A program made the translations under genes and the position numbers. Below, in pieces: positions 1 to 5,082 of a stretch of 8,721 bases of DNA (positions are counted from its first letter, which is position 1; every line of letters starts with the position of its first letter). The notes beneath the pieces were generated by a model. It was not told the origin of the DNA. It saw nothing but the letters and a program-made list of their open reading frames with translations, and made no database searches. This DNA is from an uncultured Planctomycetota bacterium (lineage in GTDB: Bacteria; Planctomycetota; Planctomycetia; Pirellulales; Thermoguttaceae): positions 1 to 8,721 of the forward strand of contig CADBTE010000202.1 of the NCBI GenBank assembly GCA_902797455.1. The letters run 5' to 3'.

Positions 1-528
1 GGCGGCCGGGTCACCGTCAAGCGCCTCACGCGCGCCGCCCTGCAGGGGGACGTCGGTTTTGTGGACTGCCTGGCGGCGATGGGGTGTGACGTTGTGGAAG
101 AGGCGGACGCCTTGAGCGTTTGCCGCGATGAGAATAAGCCCTTAAAAGGGATTGATATCGACATGAACGCCATCAGCGACACGGCGCAGACTCTCTCGGT
201 GGTCGCCCTGTTTGCCGACGGCCCGACCCGAATCCGCCATATCGCTCACGTGCGCGCCAAAGAGACCGACCGGATCGCCGCGGTGGTCAGCCAGCTGCGC
301 CGCCTGGGCGCCGAGGTCGAGGAGTTCGAGGACGGGCTGGCGATCACGCCGTGCCGCCGGCGGTATCACGGCGCGGCGATCGATACCTTTGACGACCACC
401 GCATGGCGATGAGCTTCTCTCTGGCCGGCTTGGTGATTCCCGGCGTGGCGATCGAAAACCCGGGCTGTGTCGCCAAGACCTTTCCCGACTATTTCGACCG
501 CTTAAGCGCGGCGCTGGAAAAGAACTAA
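1..528 (+). CDS. aroA: 3-phosphoshikimate 1-carboxyvinyltransferase (EPSP synthase), C-terminal part
   Basis: This is the 3' end of aroA, open at the left edge in frame 1 with about 175 codons visible. The enzyme transfers enolpyruvyl from PEP to shikimate-3-phosphate in the cytoplasmic shikimate pathway to chorismate. Family motifs appear in order: a DMNAISDTAQTL segment whose Asp (nt 178-180) corresponds to the catalytic Asp313 of E. coli AroA; RAKETDR with the catalytic Glu at nt 262-264; DDHRMAMSFSLAGL; and KTFPDYF close to the C-terminus, the Lys being the conserved phosphate/PEP ligand. The visible part covers the second half of the C-terminal domain and appears intact. Its TAA stop overlaps the TAG stop of the convergent gene by 4 bp. 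A GTG at 61 is in frame but internal, because the reading frame and homology-like sequence continue upstream to base 1. Identification is firm; the true start lies outside the window. Confidence 0.97.
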   Translation, partial: GGRVTVKRLTRAALQGDVGFVDCLAAMGCDVVEEADALSVCRDENKPLKGIDIDMNAISDTAQTLSVVALFADGPTRIRHIAHVRAKETDRIAAVVSQLRRLGAEVEEFEDGLAITPCRRRYHGAAIDTFDDHRMAMSFSLAGLVIPGVAIENPGCVAKTFPDYFDRLSAALEKN

Positions 529-1220
529 GAGCGGATCAGCGCGACGATATCGGCGACCGTCTCGCACTGGCGCAGCTGGTCTAAGAAGCCGGGACGCTTG
601 AGCAGACGGGCGATCTCCGCCAAGAGGCGCAGGTGGGTCTTGTCGTCGGTGGCGCAGACAAGAAAGAAAATATCGGTCAAGTTGCCGAACCCCCCGCCGA
701 AGGGGATCCCGCGAAGCGCCACGCCGAGGAGAACGAACGCCTCGCCGGTGTTGTCCGGCATCGGGCGGCGGGGGTGAAGAATCGCCACACCGCTGTCCAT
801 CGCCGTGGAGAGCATTTCCTCCCTCTGGCGCAGGGCCTCGGCCAGCCGGTCGGAATCCCAGATTTTGCCGAGCTCGACCCCCCTTTCGGCCAATGTTCTG
901 ATGACCGAGTCTTTGGTCTTGGCGGTGAAGGGGAAAAGGATATTCTCCGGTCCGAGCAGTTCGGCCAGCGGCAGCTCCTCGGGTTCCTCCTGAGGGACAT
1001 GGTGCTCGGCGAAATCTTCCATCGAGGCCAGATGCTGGTCGAGATTCTCCCCGGTGAGCGACTTTTCGAACCAGACCAGCAGATCGGCTTTGGAGAAGAA
1101 CCATTTCCCCTGTATCTTTTGGCCTTCCAGCTCGCCGCTGTCGGCCATTTTGATCACCTTCTTTTCGGGGAGGTGAGTGAATTTCGCGACCTGTTCGGCG
1201 CTGTAGGTTCGTTTTTCCAT
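525..1220 (-). CDS. HTH (excisionase-type) DNA-binding domain fused to PTS EIIA type-2 (PtsN/fructose-like) domain
   Basis: The protein has 231 residues. Residues 5-52 form a MerR/excisionase-like helix-turn-helix (YSAEQVAKFTHLPEKKVIKM, then a wing GKWFFSKADLLVWF), as in the HTH_17 family. After a charged linker, residues 83-231 match the PTS EIIA type-2 fold: a start like PtsN (AELLGPENILF), then the phosphorylation-site segment STAMDSGVAILHPR with the probable phospho-acceptor His149, and the C-terminal HLRLLAEIARLLKRPGF block. In PtsN proteins the site is usually IPHGR; here it reads ILHPR. I infer a cytoplasmic regulator that reports PTS phosphorylation state to a DNA target; no EIIB, EIIC, HPr or EI gene is in the window. 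The ATG has an AGAGGA site 9 nt upstream. It lies 59 bp downstream of cutA on the same strand, so the two are probably co-transcribed. The stop interlocks with the aroA stop. Confidence 0.88.
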   Translation of the reverse strand: MEKRTYSAEQVAKFTHLPEKKVIKMADSGELEGQKIQGKWFFSKADLLVWFEKSLTGENLDQHLASMEDFAEHHVPQEEPEELPLAELLGPENILFPFTAKTKDSVIRTLAERGVELGKIWDSDRLAEALRQREEMLSTAMDSGVAILHPRRPMPDNTGEAFVLLGVALRGIPFGGGFGNLTDIFFLVCATDDKTHLRLLAEIARLLKRPGFLDQLRQCETVADIVALIRS

Positions 1221-1229
1221 CGGTCGGTA

Positions 1230-1235
1230 TCCTCT
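1230..1235 (-). promoter_or_regulatory. Ribosome binding site of the HTH-EIIA gene
   Basis: On the minus strand AGAGGA stands 9 nt before the ATG that ends at 1220. It fixes this start against a longer frame reading from further upstream. Confidence 0.6.
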
Positions 1236-1249
1236 TGTTTTCCCGCAAA

Positions 1250-1269
1250 GGCCCTTTGGGGGTAGGGCC
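1250..1269 (-). other. Intercistronic hairpin between cutA and the HTH-EIIA gene
   Basis: A 6-bp inverted repeat, GGCCCT (1250-1255) and AGGGCC (1264-1269), with an 8-nt loop lies in the 59-bp gap between the two minus-strand genes. No U-run follows it, so it is not a standard terminator. It may affect mRNA stability or the relative expression of the two cistrons, or may be chance in GC-rich DNA. Confidence 0.3.
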
Positions 1270-1279
1270 GCGGACAGGG

Positions 1280-1600
1280 CTACTGAATTTGCTCCTCAAG
1301 CCAGTGCAGGTAGTCGGGCGAGGAGGCGACGAGCGGAAGGGCGATGATCTGCGGGACTTTGTAGGAATGGAGGGACAAGATCAGCTCGGTCACCTCGTCG
1401 AAGATGCAAAGGCGCGTCTTGGCGAGAACGAGCCATTCTTCCCCCTCTTTGAATTCTCCCTCCCAATAACACAAGCTCGTAATCGGACCGGTGACCTGGG
1501 AACAGGCGGCAAGATGTTTCTTGACCAGTTTTTTGGCCAGGGTCAGCGCCTCTTCCCGGGTGGGGCAGGTGATCTGGAGCTGGCAGAAATCGTTCGTCAT
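1280..1600 (-). CDS. cutA: Divalent-cation tolerance protein CutA
   Basis: The protein has 106 residues, the normal size for the family. CutA1 is a small, very stable cytoplasmic trimer with a ferredoxin-like (PII-like) fold, linked genetically to copper and other divalent-metal tolerance; its biochemical role is unresolved. Visible family features are the N-terminal beta strand and helix with TCPTREEALTLAKKLVKKHLAACSQV (the AAC segment is typical), then the central TSLCYWEGEFKEGEEWLVLAKT block, which is diagnostic, and the closing HSYKVPQIIALPLVASSPDYLHWLEEQI block, where the Y.VPQI.a.P and the late Tyr-Leu-Trp are conserved. The ATG at 1600 has GGAGG 10 nt upstream. The gene is divergent from the RmlD-like gene and probably starts the minus-strand operon that continues into the HTH-EIIA gene. 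Confidence 0.95.
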   Translation of the reverse strand: MTNDFCQLQITCPTREEALTLAKKLVKKHLAACSQVTGPITSLCYWEGEFKEGEEWLVLAKTRLCIFDEVTELILSLHSYKVPQIIALPLVASSPDYLHWLEEQIQ

Positions 1601-1640
1601 TTTTTCTTATCCTCCACGATAAAAAAGCCGCGTGAGAGAT

Positions 1641-1669
1641 TTCACCCTCCGCCGGGGGTATTATATAAT
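1641..1669 (+). promoter_or_regulatory. Sigma-70-type promoter for the RmlD-like gene
   Basis: A -35-like TTCACC (1641-1646) and a perfect TATAAT (1664-1669) are separated by 17 bp. Transcription would begin near 1676, about 48 bp before the ATG at 1724. The -10 lies inside the palindrome at 1659-1670. Confidence 0.6.
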
Positions 1670-1670
1670 A
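1659..1670. promoter_or_regulatory. 12-bp palindrome TATTATATAATA carrying TATAAT on both strands
   Basis: The perfect palindrome gives a -10 hexamer on each strand (plus 1664-1669; minus 1665-1660), in an intergenic region between divergent cutA and the RmlD-like gene. The minus-strand copy would serve cutA, though the matching -35 region (around 1683-1688, TTCTTG read on minus) is weak. It could be a shared bidirectional -10 or an operator overlapping it. Confidence 0.45.
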
Positions 1671-1714
1671 TTCGGTGGAAATCAAGAAGTGTTCTAGACA
1701 GCTTTGCCCCACTT

Positions 1715-1719
1715 GGAGG
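1715..1719 (+). promoter_or_regulatory. Ribosome binding site of the RmlD-like gene
   Basis: GGAGG lies 4 nt before the ATG at 1724. It decides the start: the same frame stays open upstream to 1235 but that stretch runs antisense through cutA. Confidence 0.7.
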
Positions 1720-1723
1720 CCCT

Positions 1724-2662
1724 ATGAAAATCGCCGTTATCGGAAGCGGAGGAACCCTCGGATCGGCCATCGCGCGCTGGTGGAATACCCCGGCGGTCAC
1801 TTTCGGCGGCGAAAGCGCCGATGACCGGATCACGGGGCTGGACCTGCCCGATTTCAACGTCGCCTCGCGCCGTTTCACCCTCGATACTTTGGGGGAGATC
1901 GAACCGGAGGTGATCGTTAACTGCGCCGCCCTGCGGTTCATCGATTGGGCCGAGTCGCATCCGAACACGGCGCGGACCATCCATGTTCAGGGGACGGCGA
2001 ACCTTCGTCAGGCGGCCGACCGCCTGGGGGCCCTTCTGGTGCAGATCAGCTGCGCCGAGGTCTTTGGTGATACCGACCCGGACGCCCCCCCGCATACCGA
2101 AGACGATATCCCCGCGCCGGAATCGGTCTTCGCGAAGACCAAACTCGATTCCGAACGGGCGGCCTCGGAAGCCGGTGACTTTTTGATTGTCCGCACTTCC
2201 GCCCTCTTCGGTGAGGCGGGGGAGCAGTCGGCGGGGAATATGGCCGATACGGTTCTGAAAAGTTCGCGCCGCACTCGGTCGCTGCGGGTCCTGGACGATC
2301 GAAAGGTCTCGCCGACCTACACCGTCGATTTCCTTCGGGGGCTGCGCTTTTTGATCCACTCCGGCGCGCGGGGGGTCTGCCACCTGGTCAATTCCGGGGT
2401 GACCACCCCGGCTTCCTTCGCCAGAGCCCTTTTGACCGAGTGCGGCCTGACCCGTCACGAAATCGAGCCGATCTCCTCGCAGCAATACGGTGAAATCGCC
2501 CCGCACTCGCGCAACCTGACCCTCTCGGCGGCGAAATACGCCGCGCTGGCCGGCGCCCCGCCCATGCGCCCGTGGGAAGGGGCGCTGCGCGATTTTATCG
2601 CCCGGCGGCAGGCCTCTTTAGAAAATATCGGCTCCGCGAACGACGATGCCAAAGAACACTAG
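1724..2662 (+). CDS. RmlD-like extended SDR (dTDP-4-dehydrorhamnose reductase family) with altered catalytic residues
   Basis: The protein has 312 residues, close to the usual length for RmlD. The N-terminus MKIAVIGSGGTLGSAIA is the Rossmann nucleotide-binding glycine motif. The family block NCAALRFIDWAESHPNTARTIHVQGTANL matches the NAAAYT-VD-AE--P--A--VN--G---L pattern of RmlD, and HTEDDIPAPESVFAKTKLDSE matches the segment holding the YxxxK motif. In RmlD the catalytic Thr (in STDYVFDG) and Tyr (in NVYGxxK) are needed for hydride transfer; here these positions are Cys110 (SCAEVFGD) and Phe136 (VFAKTK), while Lys140 remains. The C-terminal half follows the usual substrate-domain pattern. A canonical reductase would make dTDP-L-rhamnose for cell-surface polysaccharide, but no rmlA, rmlB or rmlC lies nearby. 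The protein may bind NAD(P)(H) without the normal catalysis, like the regulatory homologue MAT2B, or may use another chemistry. Family placement is firm, function uncertain. Confidence 0.85.
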   Translation: MKIAVIGSGGTLGSAIARWWNTPAVTFGGESADDRITGLDLPDFNVASRRFTLDTLGEIEPEVIVNCAALRFIDWAESHPNTARTIHVQGTANLRQAADRLGALLVQISCAEVFGDTDPDAPPHTEDDIPAPESVFAKTKLDSERAASEAGDFLIVRTSALFGEAGEQSAGNMADTVLKSSRRTRSLRVLDDRKVSPTYTVDFLRGLRFLIHSGARGVCHLVNSGVTTPASFARALLTECGLTRHEIEPISSQQYGEIAPHSRNLTLSAAKYAALAGAPPMRPWEGALRDFIARRQASLENIGSANDDAKEH

Positions 2663-3327
2663 CGGCGCCGCTTCATCGCGTACAGCGCCCGATCGGCCCG
2701 GGCGAGCACGTCGCTGAAAGATTCCCCCCCGGCGCATCGCGCCGTTCCGTACGAGAAACCGGGCCGCCCTCCCCATGGGCTGTTTGGGGGGAGCGTTTCC
2801 TCAAACCGCGCCATGAGCTCCTCGGCGCCGATCGTTTGGGGGGGGAGGAGTATCACGAATTCGTCCCCCCCGTAACGCCCGGCGGCGCCCCCGGGGGCGT
2901 TGACCGCCAGAAACTTCTCCAGCGCGCCGGCGAACCCCTTCAGCGCTTGATCCCCCGCCAGGTGCCCGAACTGATCGTTGATTTGCTTGAACAGGTCCAG
3001 GTCGAGAAAGACGACGGTGAACGATTCCCCCTCGGCGAGCTCTTCGGCCATAGACGCGAACCGCCGCTCGATCGCCGGGCGGTTGAGCAGCCCGGTCAGG
3101 GGGTCGGGCGCCGCCTCCGGGCGGCTTCGCACAGGCCCGATCAGAAGATAGCCGATCACCTCCTCCCCGTCGCGCACCTCGACCTCCCGCGCGCCGTCGC
3201 CGCCGCGCGCCGCGCTTTGGGCGAGGACGTTTCTCTCCCGGTCGGTCAGGGTGACCGGTTCGGCGCCGTGCCGCAGCCACGCGTCGAGGAATTTTTCCGG
3301 ATGGGGGATCGGTCCCGGGCTCTCCAC
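2659..3327 (-). CDS. GGDEF-domain diguanylate cyclase
   Basis: The protein has 222 residues from the chosen GTG start. Diguanylate cyclases make c-di-GMP from two GTP. The GGDEF domain (about residues 75-222) carries DPLTGLLNR (75-83), the metal and guanine-binding FLDLDLFKQINDQFGH (107-122) with Asp109, GD at 125-126, the active-site RYGGDEF (151-157), and the terminal ADRALYAMKR. The inhibitory I-site RxxD expected just before the signature is absent (APGG in its place). The first 70 residues are a short N-terminal region without a recognised domain; its end (DGEEVIGYLLIGPV) faintly resembles the last strands of a GAF/PAS sensor. No membrane segment is visible, so it is probably cytoplasmic. 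The frame stays open up to 3435, but that extension reaches the tRNA-Leu; the GTG at 3327 has AGGGAG 9 nt upstream and is preferred. The stop interlocks with that of the RmlD-like gene. Confidence 0.9.
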   Translation of the reverse strand: MESPGPIPHPEKFLDAWLRHGAEPVTLTDRERNVLAQSAARGGDGAREVEVRDGEEVIGYLLIGPVRSRPEAAPDPLTGLLNRPAIERRFASMAEELAEGESFTVVFLDLDLFKQINDQFGHLAGDQALKGFAGALEKFLAVNAPGGAAGRYGGDEFVILLPPQTIGAEELMARFEETLPPNSPWGGRPGFSYGTARCAGGESFSDVLARADRALYAMKRRR

Positions 3328-3336
3328 TTTTAAACT

Positions 3337-3342
3337 CTCCCT
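3337..3342 (-). promoter_or_regulatory. Ribosome binding site deciding the GTG start of the GGDEF gene
   Basis: On the minus strand AGGGAG (within AAGGGAGAG) lies 9 nt before the GTG ending at 3327. The only longer start, a GTG ending at 3435, sits just before the tRNA and has no comparable site. Confidence 0.55.
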
Positions 3343-3370
3343 TGACAAAAACCGGTTTGTGGAAAACAAT
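3342..3370 (+). promoter_or_regulatory. Probable promoter of tRNA-Leu
   Basis: A perfect -35 TTGACA (3342-3347) is followed after 17 bp by AACAAT (3365-3370), a 4/6 match to the -10 consensus. This would give a leader of about 60 nt before the mature tRNA end. The -35 overlaps the ribosome-binding region of the divergent GGDEF gene. Confidence 0.45.
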
Positions 3371-3439
3371 TTTTCGTCGAATACAGGCCCGTACCGCCGA
3401 TTCTTTTCAAGTCGGGGCGGGGTCGGTGAAATCACTCTC

Positions 3440-3522
3440 GGCCGAGTGGCGGAATGGCAGACGCTGGGGATTTAAAATCCCCTCTCCGAACGGAGGTGCG
3501 GGTTCGAGTCCCGCCTCGGCTA
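3440..3522 (+). tRNA. tRNA-Leu, anticodon UAA
   Basis: The 83-nt cloverleaf was folded by eye. The acceptor stem is GGCCGAG/CTCGGCT (G1-U72 wobble), U8 G9 are in place, and the D-arm region GCGGAATGGCAGACGC resembles that of other leucine tRNAs. The anticodon stem GGGGA/TCCCC encloses the loop TTTAAAA, placing anticodon UAA at 3473-3475, which reads UUA and UUG. A long variable arm (CTCC-GAAC-GGAG) marks it as a class II tRNA, and the T-arm is GCGGG-TTCGAGT-CCCGC. The discriminator base is A (3522), as required for leucine identity. CCA is not encoded, so it must be added after transcription. A run of eight T starts 3 nt later. Confidence 0.95.
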
Positions 3523-3532
3523 TCTTTTTTTT
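3515..3532 (+). terminator. T-run directly after tRNA-Leu
   Basis: Eight consecutive T (3525-3532) follow the tRNA 3' end by two bases. No separate hairpin stands before them; the tRNA T-arm and acceptor stem would have to serve as the structure. Termination here would make the tRNA monocistronic. Confidence 0.4.
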
Positions 3533-3590
3533 CGGAAAAGACCGTGCCCGCCGCCGCGGCCGATACTCTATTCTAAAAGATATCCCGCCT

Positions 3591-3607
3591 TAGCGCCAGA
3601 GACGCTA
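3591..3607 (+). other. Small hairpin in the tRNA-esterase intergenic region
   Basis: TAGCG (3591-3595) and CGCTA (3603-3607) can pair around a 7-nt loop. There is no U-run after it. The rest of the 224-bp gap holds the esterase promoter and leader; I see no other gene in it. Confidence 0.2.
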
Positions 3608-3632
3608 TTCGCGCCGAGGGGGTGTTCTATTG

Positions 3633-3661
3633 TTTCTTTTCCCCCGCCGGCGGTGTATAAT
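3633..3661 (+). promoter_or_regulatory. Promoter for the esterase (and perhaps the downstream genes)
   Basis: A perfect TATAAT (3656-3661) has a T-rich, weak -35 region (TTTCTT, 3633-3638) 17 bp upstream. Transcription would begin near 3668, leaving a leader of about 79 nt before the ATG at 3747. The weak -35 suggests activator dependence or modest strength. Confidence 0.5.
3644..3653. promoter_or_regulatory. 10-bp palindrome between -35 and -10 of the esterase promoter
   Basis: CCGCCGGCGG is a perfect inverted repeat placed just upstream of TATAAT. Its position suits an operator for a dimeric regulator, but short GC palindromes are common in DNA of this composition. Confidence 0.25.
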
Positions 3662-3746
3662 CTGCCTGCGGAGGGTTCTCCAAAATATTCACCCGACCTC
3701 GGAAAATAATGATCCGACCTTTGTCCGTTTAAGTGAAAGGGGAGCA

Positions 3747-5030
3747 ATGATACGCTTTTTTCTCACCGGTTTAATCCTTCTGGCGTCTTTACAGCTTCAG
3801 GCCGCCGATTGGCCCCCGCGGCTGGAGCAAAGCGCGCCGTTTAACGGCCGCACGGCCGACCGCTATATCCATGGCTCCCAAAGCCAGTGGGGGGCGGAAA
3901 ATCCCGAGCAGACCGACGAGTTTGTCGTGCTGCATCCCCAAGACGACTGCGGCGATAACGCCGTCGGCAAGCGCCCCCTCTACGTGGTGCTCCACTCGGC
4001 CGGGCACGCGCTGGACAGCGCCCTGGAGTGCACCTTAACGCCGGGGAACCATGATATCTACACCACCCCCGACGGCTTCTACGGCCTTTACGTCGACTGC
4101 CGCGCCAACGAGGCGACCGACTGGTGGTGGGGAGGGCCGCGCCCCGACGAGGAGACCGACGAGAACCGCGCCAAGGCCGGTTTCGACCTGTCCCCCTGTG
4201 AGAAGCGGGTCATCGATACGGTCCGCTGGGTGATCGAGACCTACCCGATCGACACCAACCGCGTCTACCTAAGCGGCAACTCGATGGGAGGCAGCGGAAC
4301 CTTGGGGATCGGCCTTCGCCACGGCGATGTCTTCGCCGCGATCAAGGCGAATGTCCCCGCCGGGTGCGCGCACGCGGCGGCTCGTCTGGGGTTCGACGCC
4401 GAGATTCCCGCCGGGGAAACGATCCCCGATCCCCCGATCTTGGTCGACTACTCGGCGAACAACGACCATTGGTCCTTCGATCACGCGATCCTCTTCCGGG
4501 GGATGCGCCAGCGTCACTACGCGCTGATGGCCTTCTGGGGGCCGTTCGGTCATCAGAATAACCACGCGAAGATCGACGAGGTGAACGACCTGATTCACCG
4601 ATTCGACTGGACCGGCGTGCGCCGCGACGAGGCGTATCCGGTCTTTACCGACGCGACCACCGACGACCCGGTCCCGTGGACCGACGACTTCGAGAATCTT
4701 CCCGAGGACGCCCCCGCCGGGCAGGTGAACGGGTTCTTCCGCTGGGAGGTGGTGACCGATACCCCCGAGTGCTTCGAGATTCGTCTGCGGCTGGCCTCGG
4801 CCGAGGAGATCGCCTCGAAGATCTTCCAGGTTCCGACCACCTCCACCGCGGCGGTCTCTTTGCGCCGGCTGCAGGCGTTCCGCGTCGCGCCGGGTGAGGA
4901 GGTGACCTGGACCTTCGGCGATCAAACTCAGACGGTCCAGGCCGACGCCGACGGGTTGGTGACGATTCCCGACCTGACGATCACCGACACACCGGTTTCT
5001 TTGAAGCTGACCCGCTCGGGCAGGAAGTAA
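3747..5030 (+). CDS. Secreted alpha/beta-hydrolase esterase (PHB-depolymerase/feruloyl-esterase-like)
   Basis: The protein has 427 residues. The N-terminus MIRFFLTGLILLASLQLQA is a clear Sec signal peptide, with cleavage near residues 19-20, so it acts outside the cytoplasm. The hydrolase core covers about residues 60-290: strand and oxyanion region PLYVVLHSAGH (77-87), TPDGFYGLYVDCRAN, the nucleophile elbow YLSGNSMGGSG with Ser179, the strand ILVDYSANNDHWSFDH with the likely acid Asp240, and GPFGHQNNH with His269 as the probable catalytic His. After residue 300 a segment of about 125 residues with beta-rich character ends the protein and is not recognised. The fold fits carbohydrate esterases that release acetyl or feruloyl groups from polysaccharide, although a peptidase of the prolyl-oligopeptidase clan cannot be excluded. 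The start was chosen because the ATG follows AAAGGGGAG and opens the signal peptide; a longer in-frame TTG at 3630 lies upstream of the -10. It is 52 bp from the GH36 gene. Confidence 0.8.
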   Translation: MIRFFLTGLILLASLQLQAADWPPRLEQSAPFNGRTADRYIHGSQSQWGAENPEQTDEFVVLHPQDDCGDNAVGKRPLYVVLHSAGHALDSALECTLTPGNHDIYTTPDGFYGLYVDCRANEATDWWWGGPRPDEETDENRAKAGFDLSPCEKRVIDTVRWVIETYPIDTNRVYLSGNSMGGSGTLGIGLRHGDVFAAIKANVPAGCAHAAARLGFDAEIPAGETIPDPPILVDYSANNDHWSFDHAILFRGMRQRHYALMAFWGPFGHQNNHAKIDEVNDLIHRFDWTGVRRDEAYPVFTDATTDDPVPWTDDFENLPEDAPAGQVNGFFRWEVVTDTPECFEIRLRLASAEEIASKIFQVPTTSTAAVSLRRLQAFRVAPGEEVTWTFGDQTQTVQADADGLVTIPDLTITDTPVSLKLTRSGRK

Positions 5031-5082
5031 GAGTCAAAAATTTTTGTTTTCGCCGTTGAAATAAAGGGAAAGGGGATCTTCT

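Noticed and set aside
502..1299. A 265-residue minus-strand frame and a 210-residue plus-strand frame (633-1265)
   Set aside because: Both overlap the HTH-EIIA gene in other frames and show low-complexity Arg/Gly/Pro composition.
1235..1723. Upstream extension of the RmlD-like reading frame to 1235
   Set aside because: It runs antisense through cutA and gives no domain; the ATG at 1724 has GGAGG and opens exactly on the Rossmann motif.
2572..3333. A 253-residue plus-strand frame
   Set aside because: It is antisense to the GGDEF gene, whose catalytic motifs are unmistakable.
3328..3435. Longer N-terminus for the GGDEF protein from the GTG at 3435
   Set aside because: That start adjoins the tRNA-Leu gene and lacks a ribosome site, and the added residues show no domain character; the GTG at 3327 is better placed.
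3630..3746. Longer esterase from the TTG at 3630
   Set aside because: It would place the start upstream of the TATAAT promoter element and bury the signal peptide inside the protein.
5035..5046. Palindrome CAAAAATTTTTG just after the esterase stop as a terminator
   Set aside because: The A/T-only stem is too weak for an intrinsic terminator, although a few T follow; co-transcription with the GH36 gene seems more likely.
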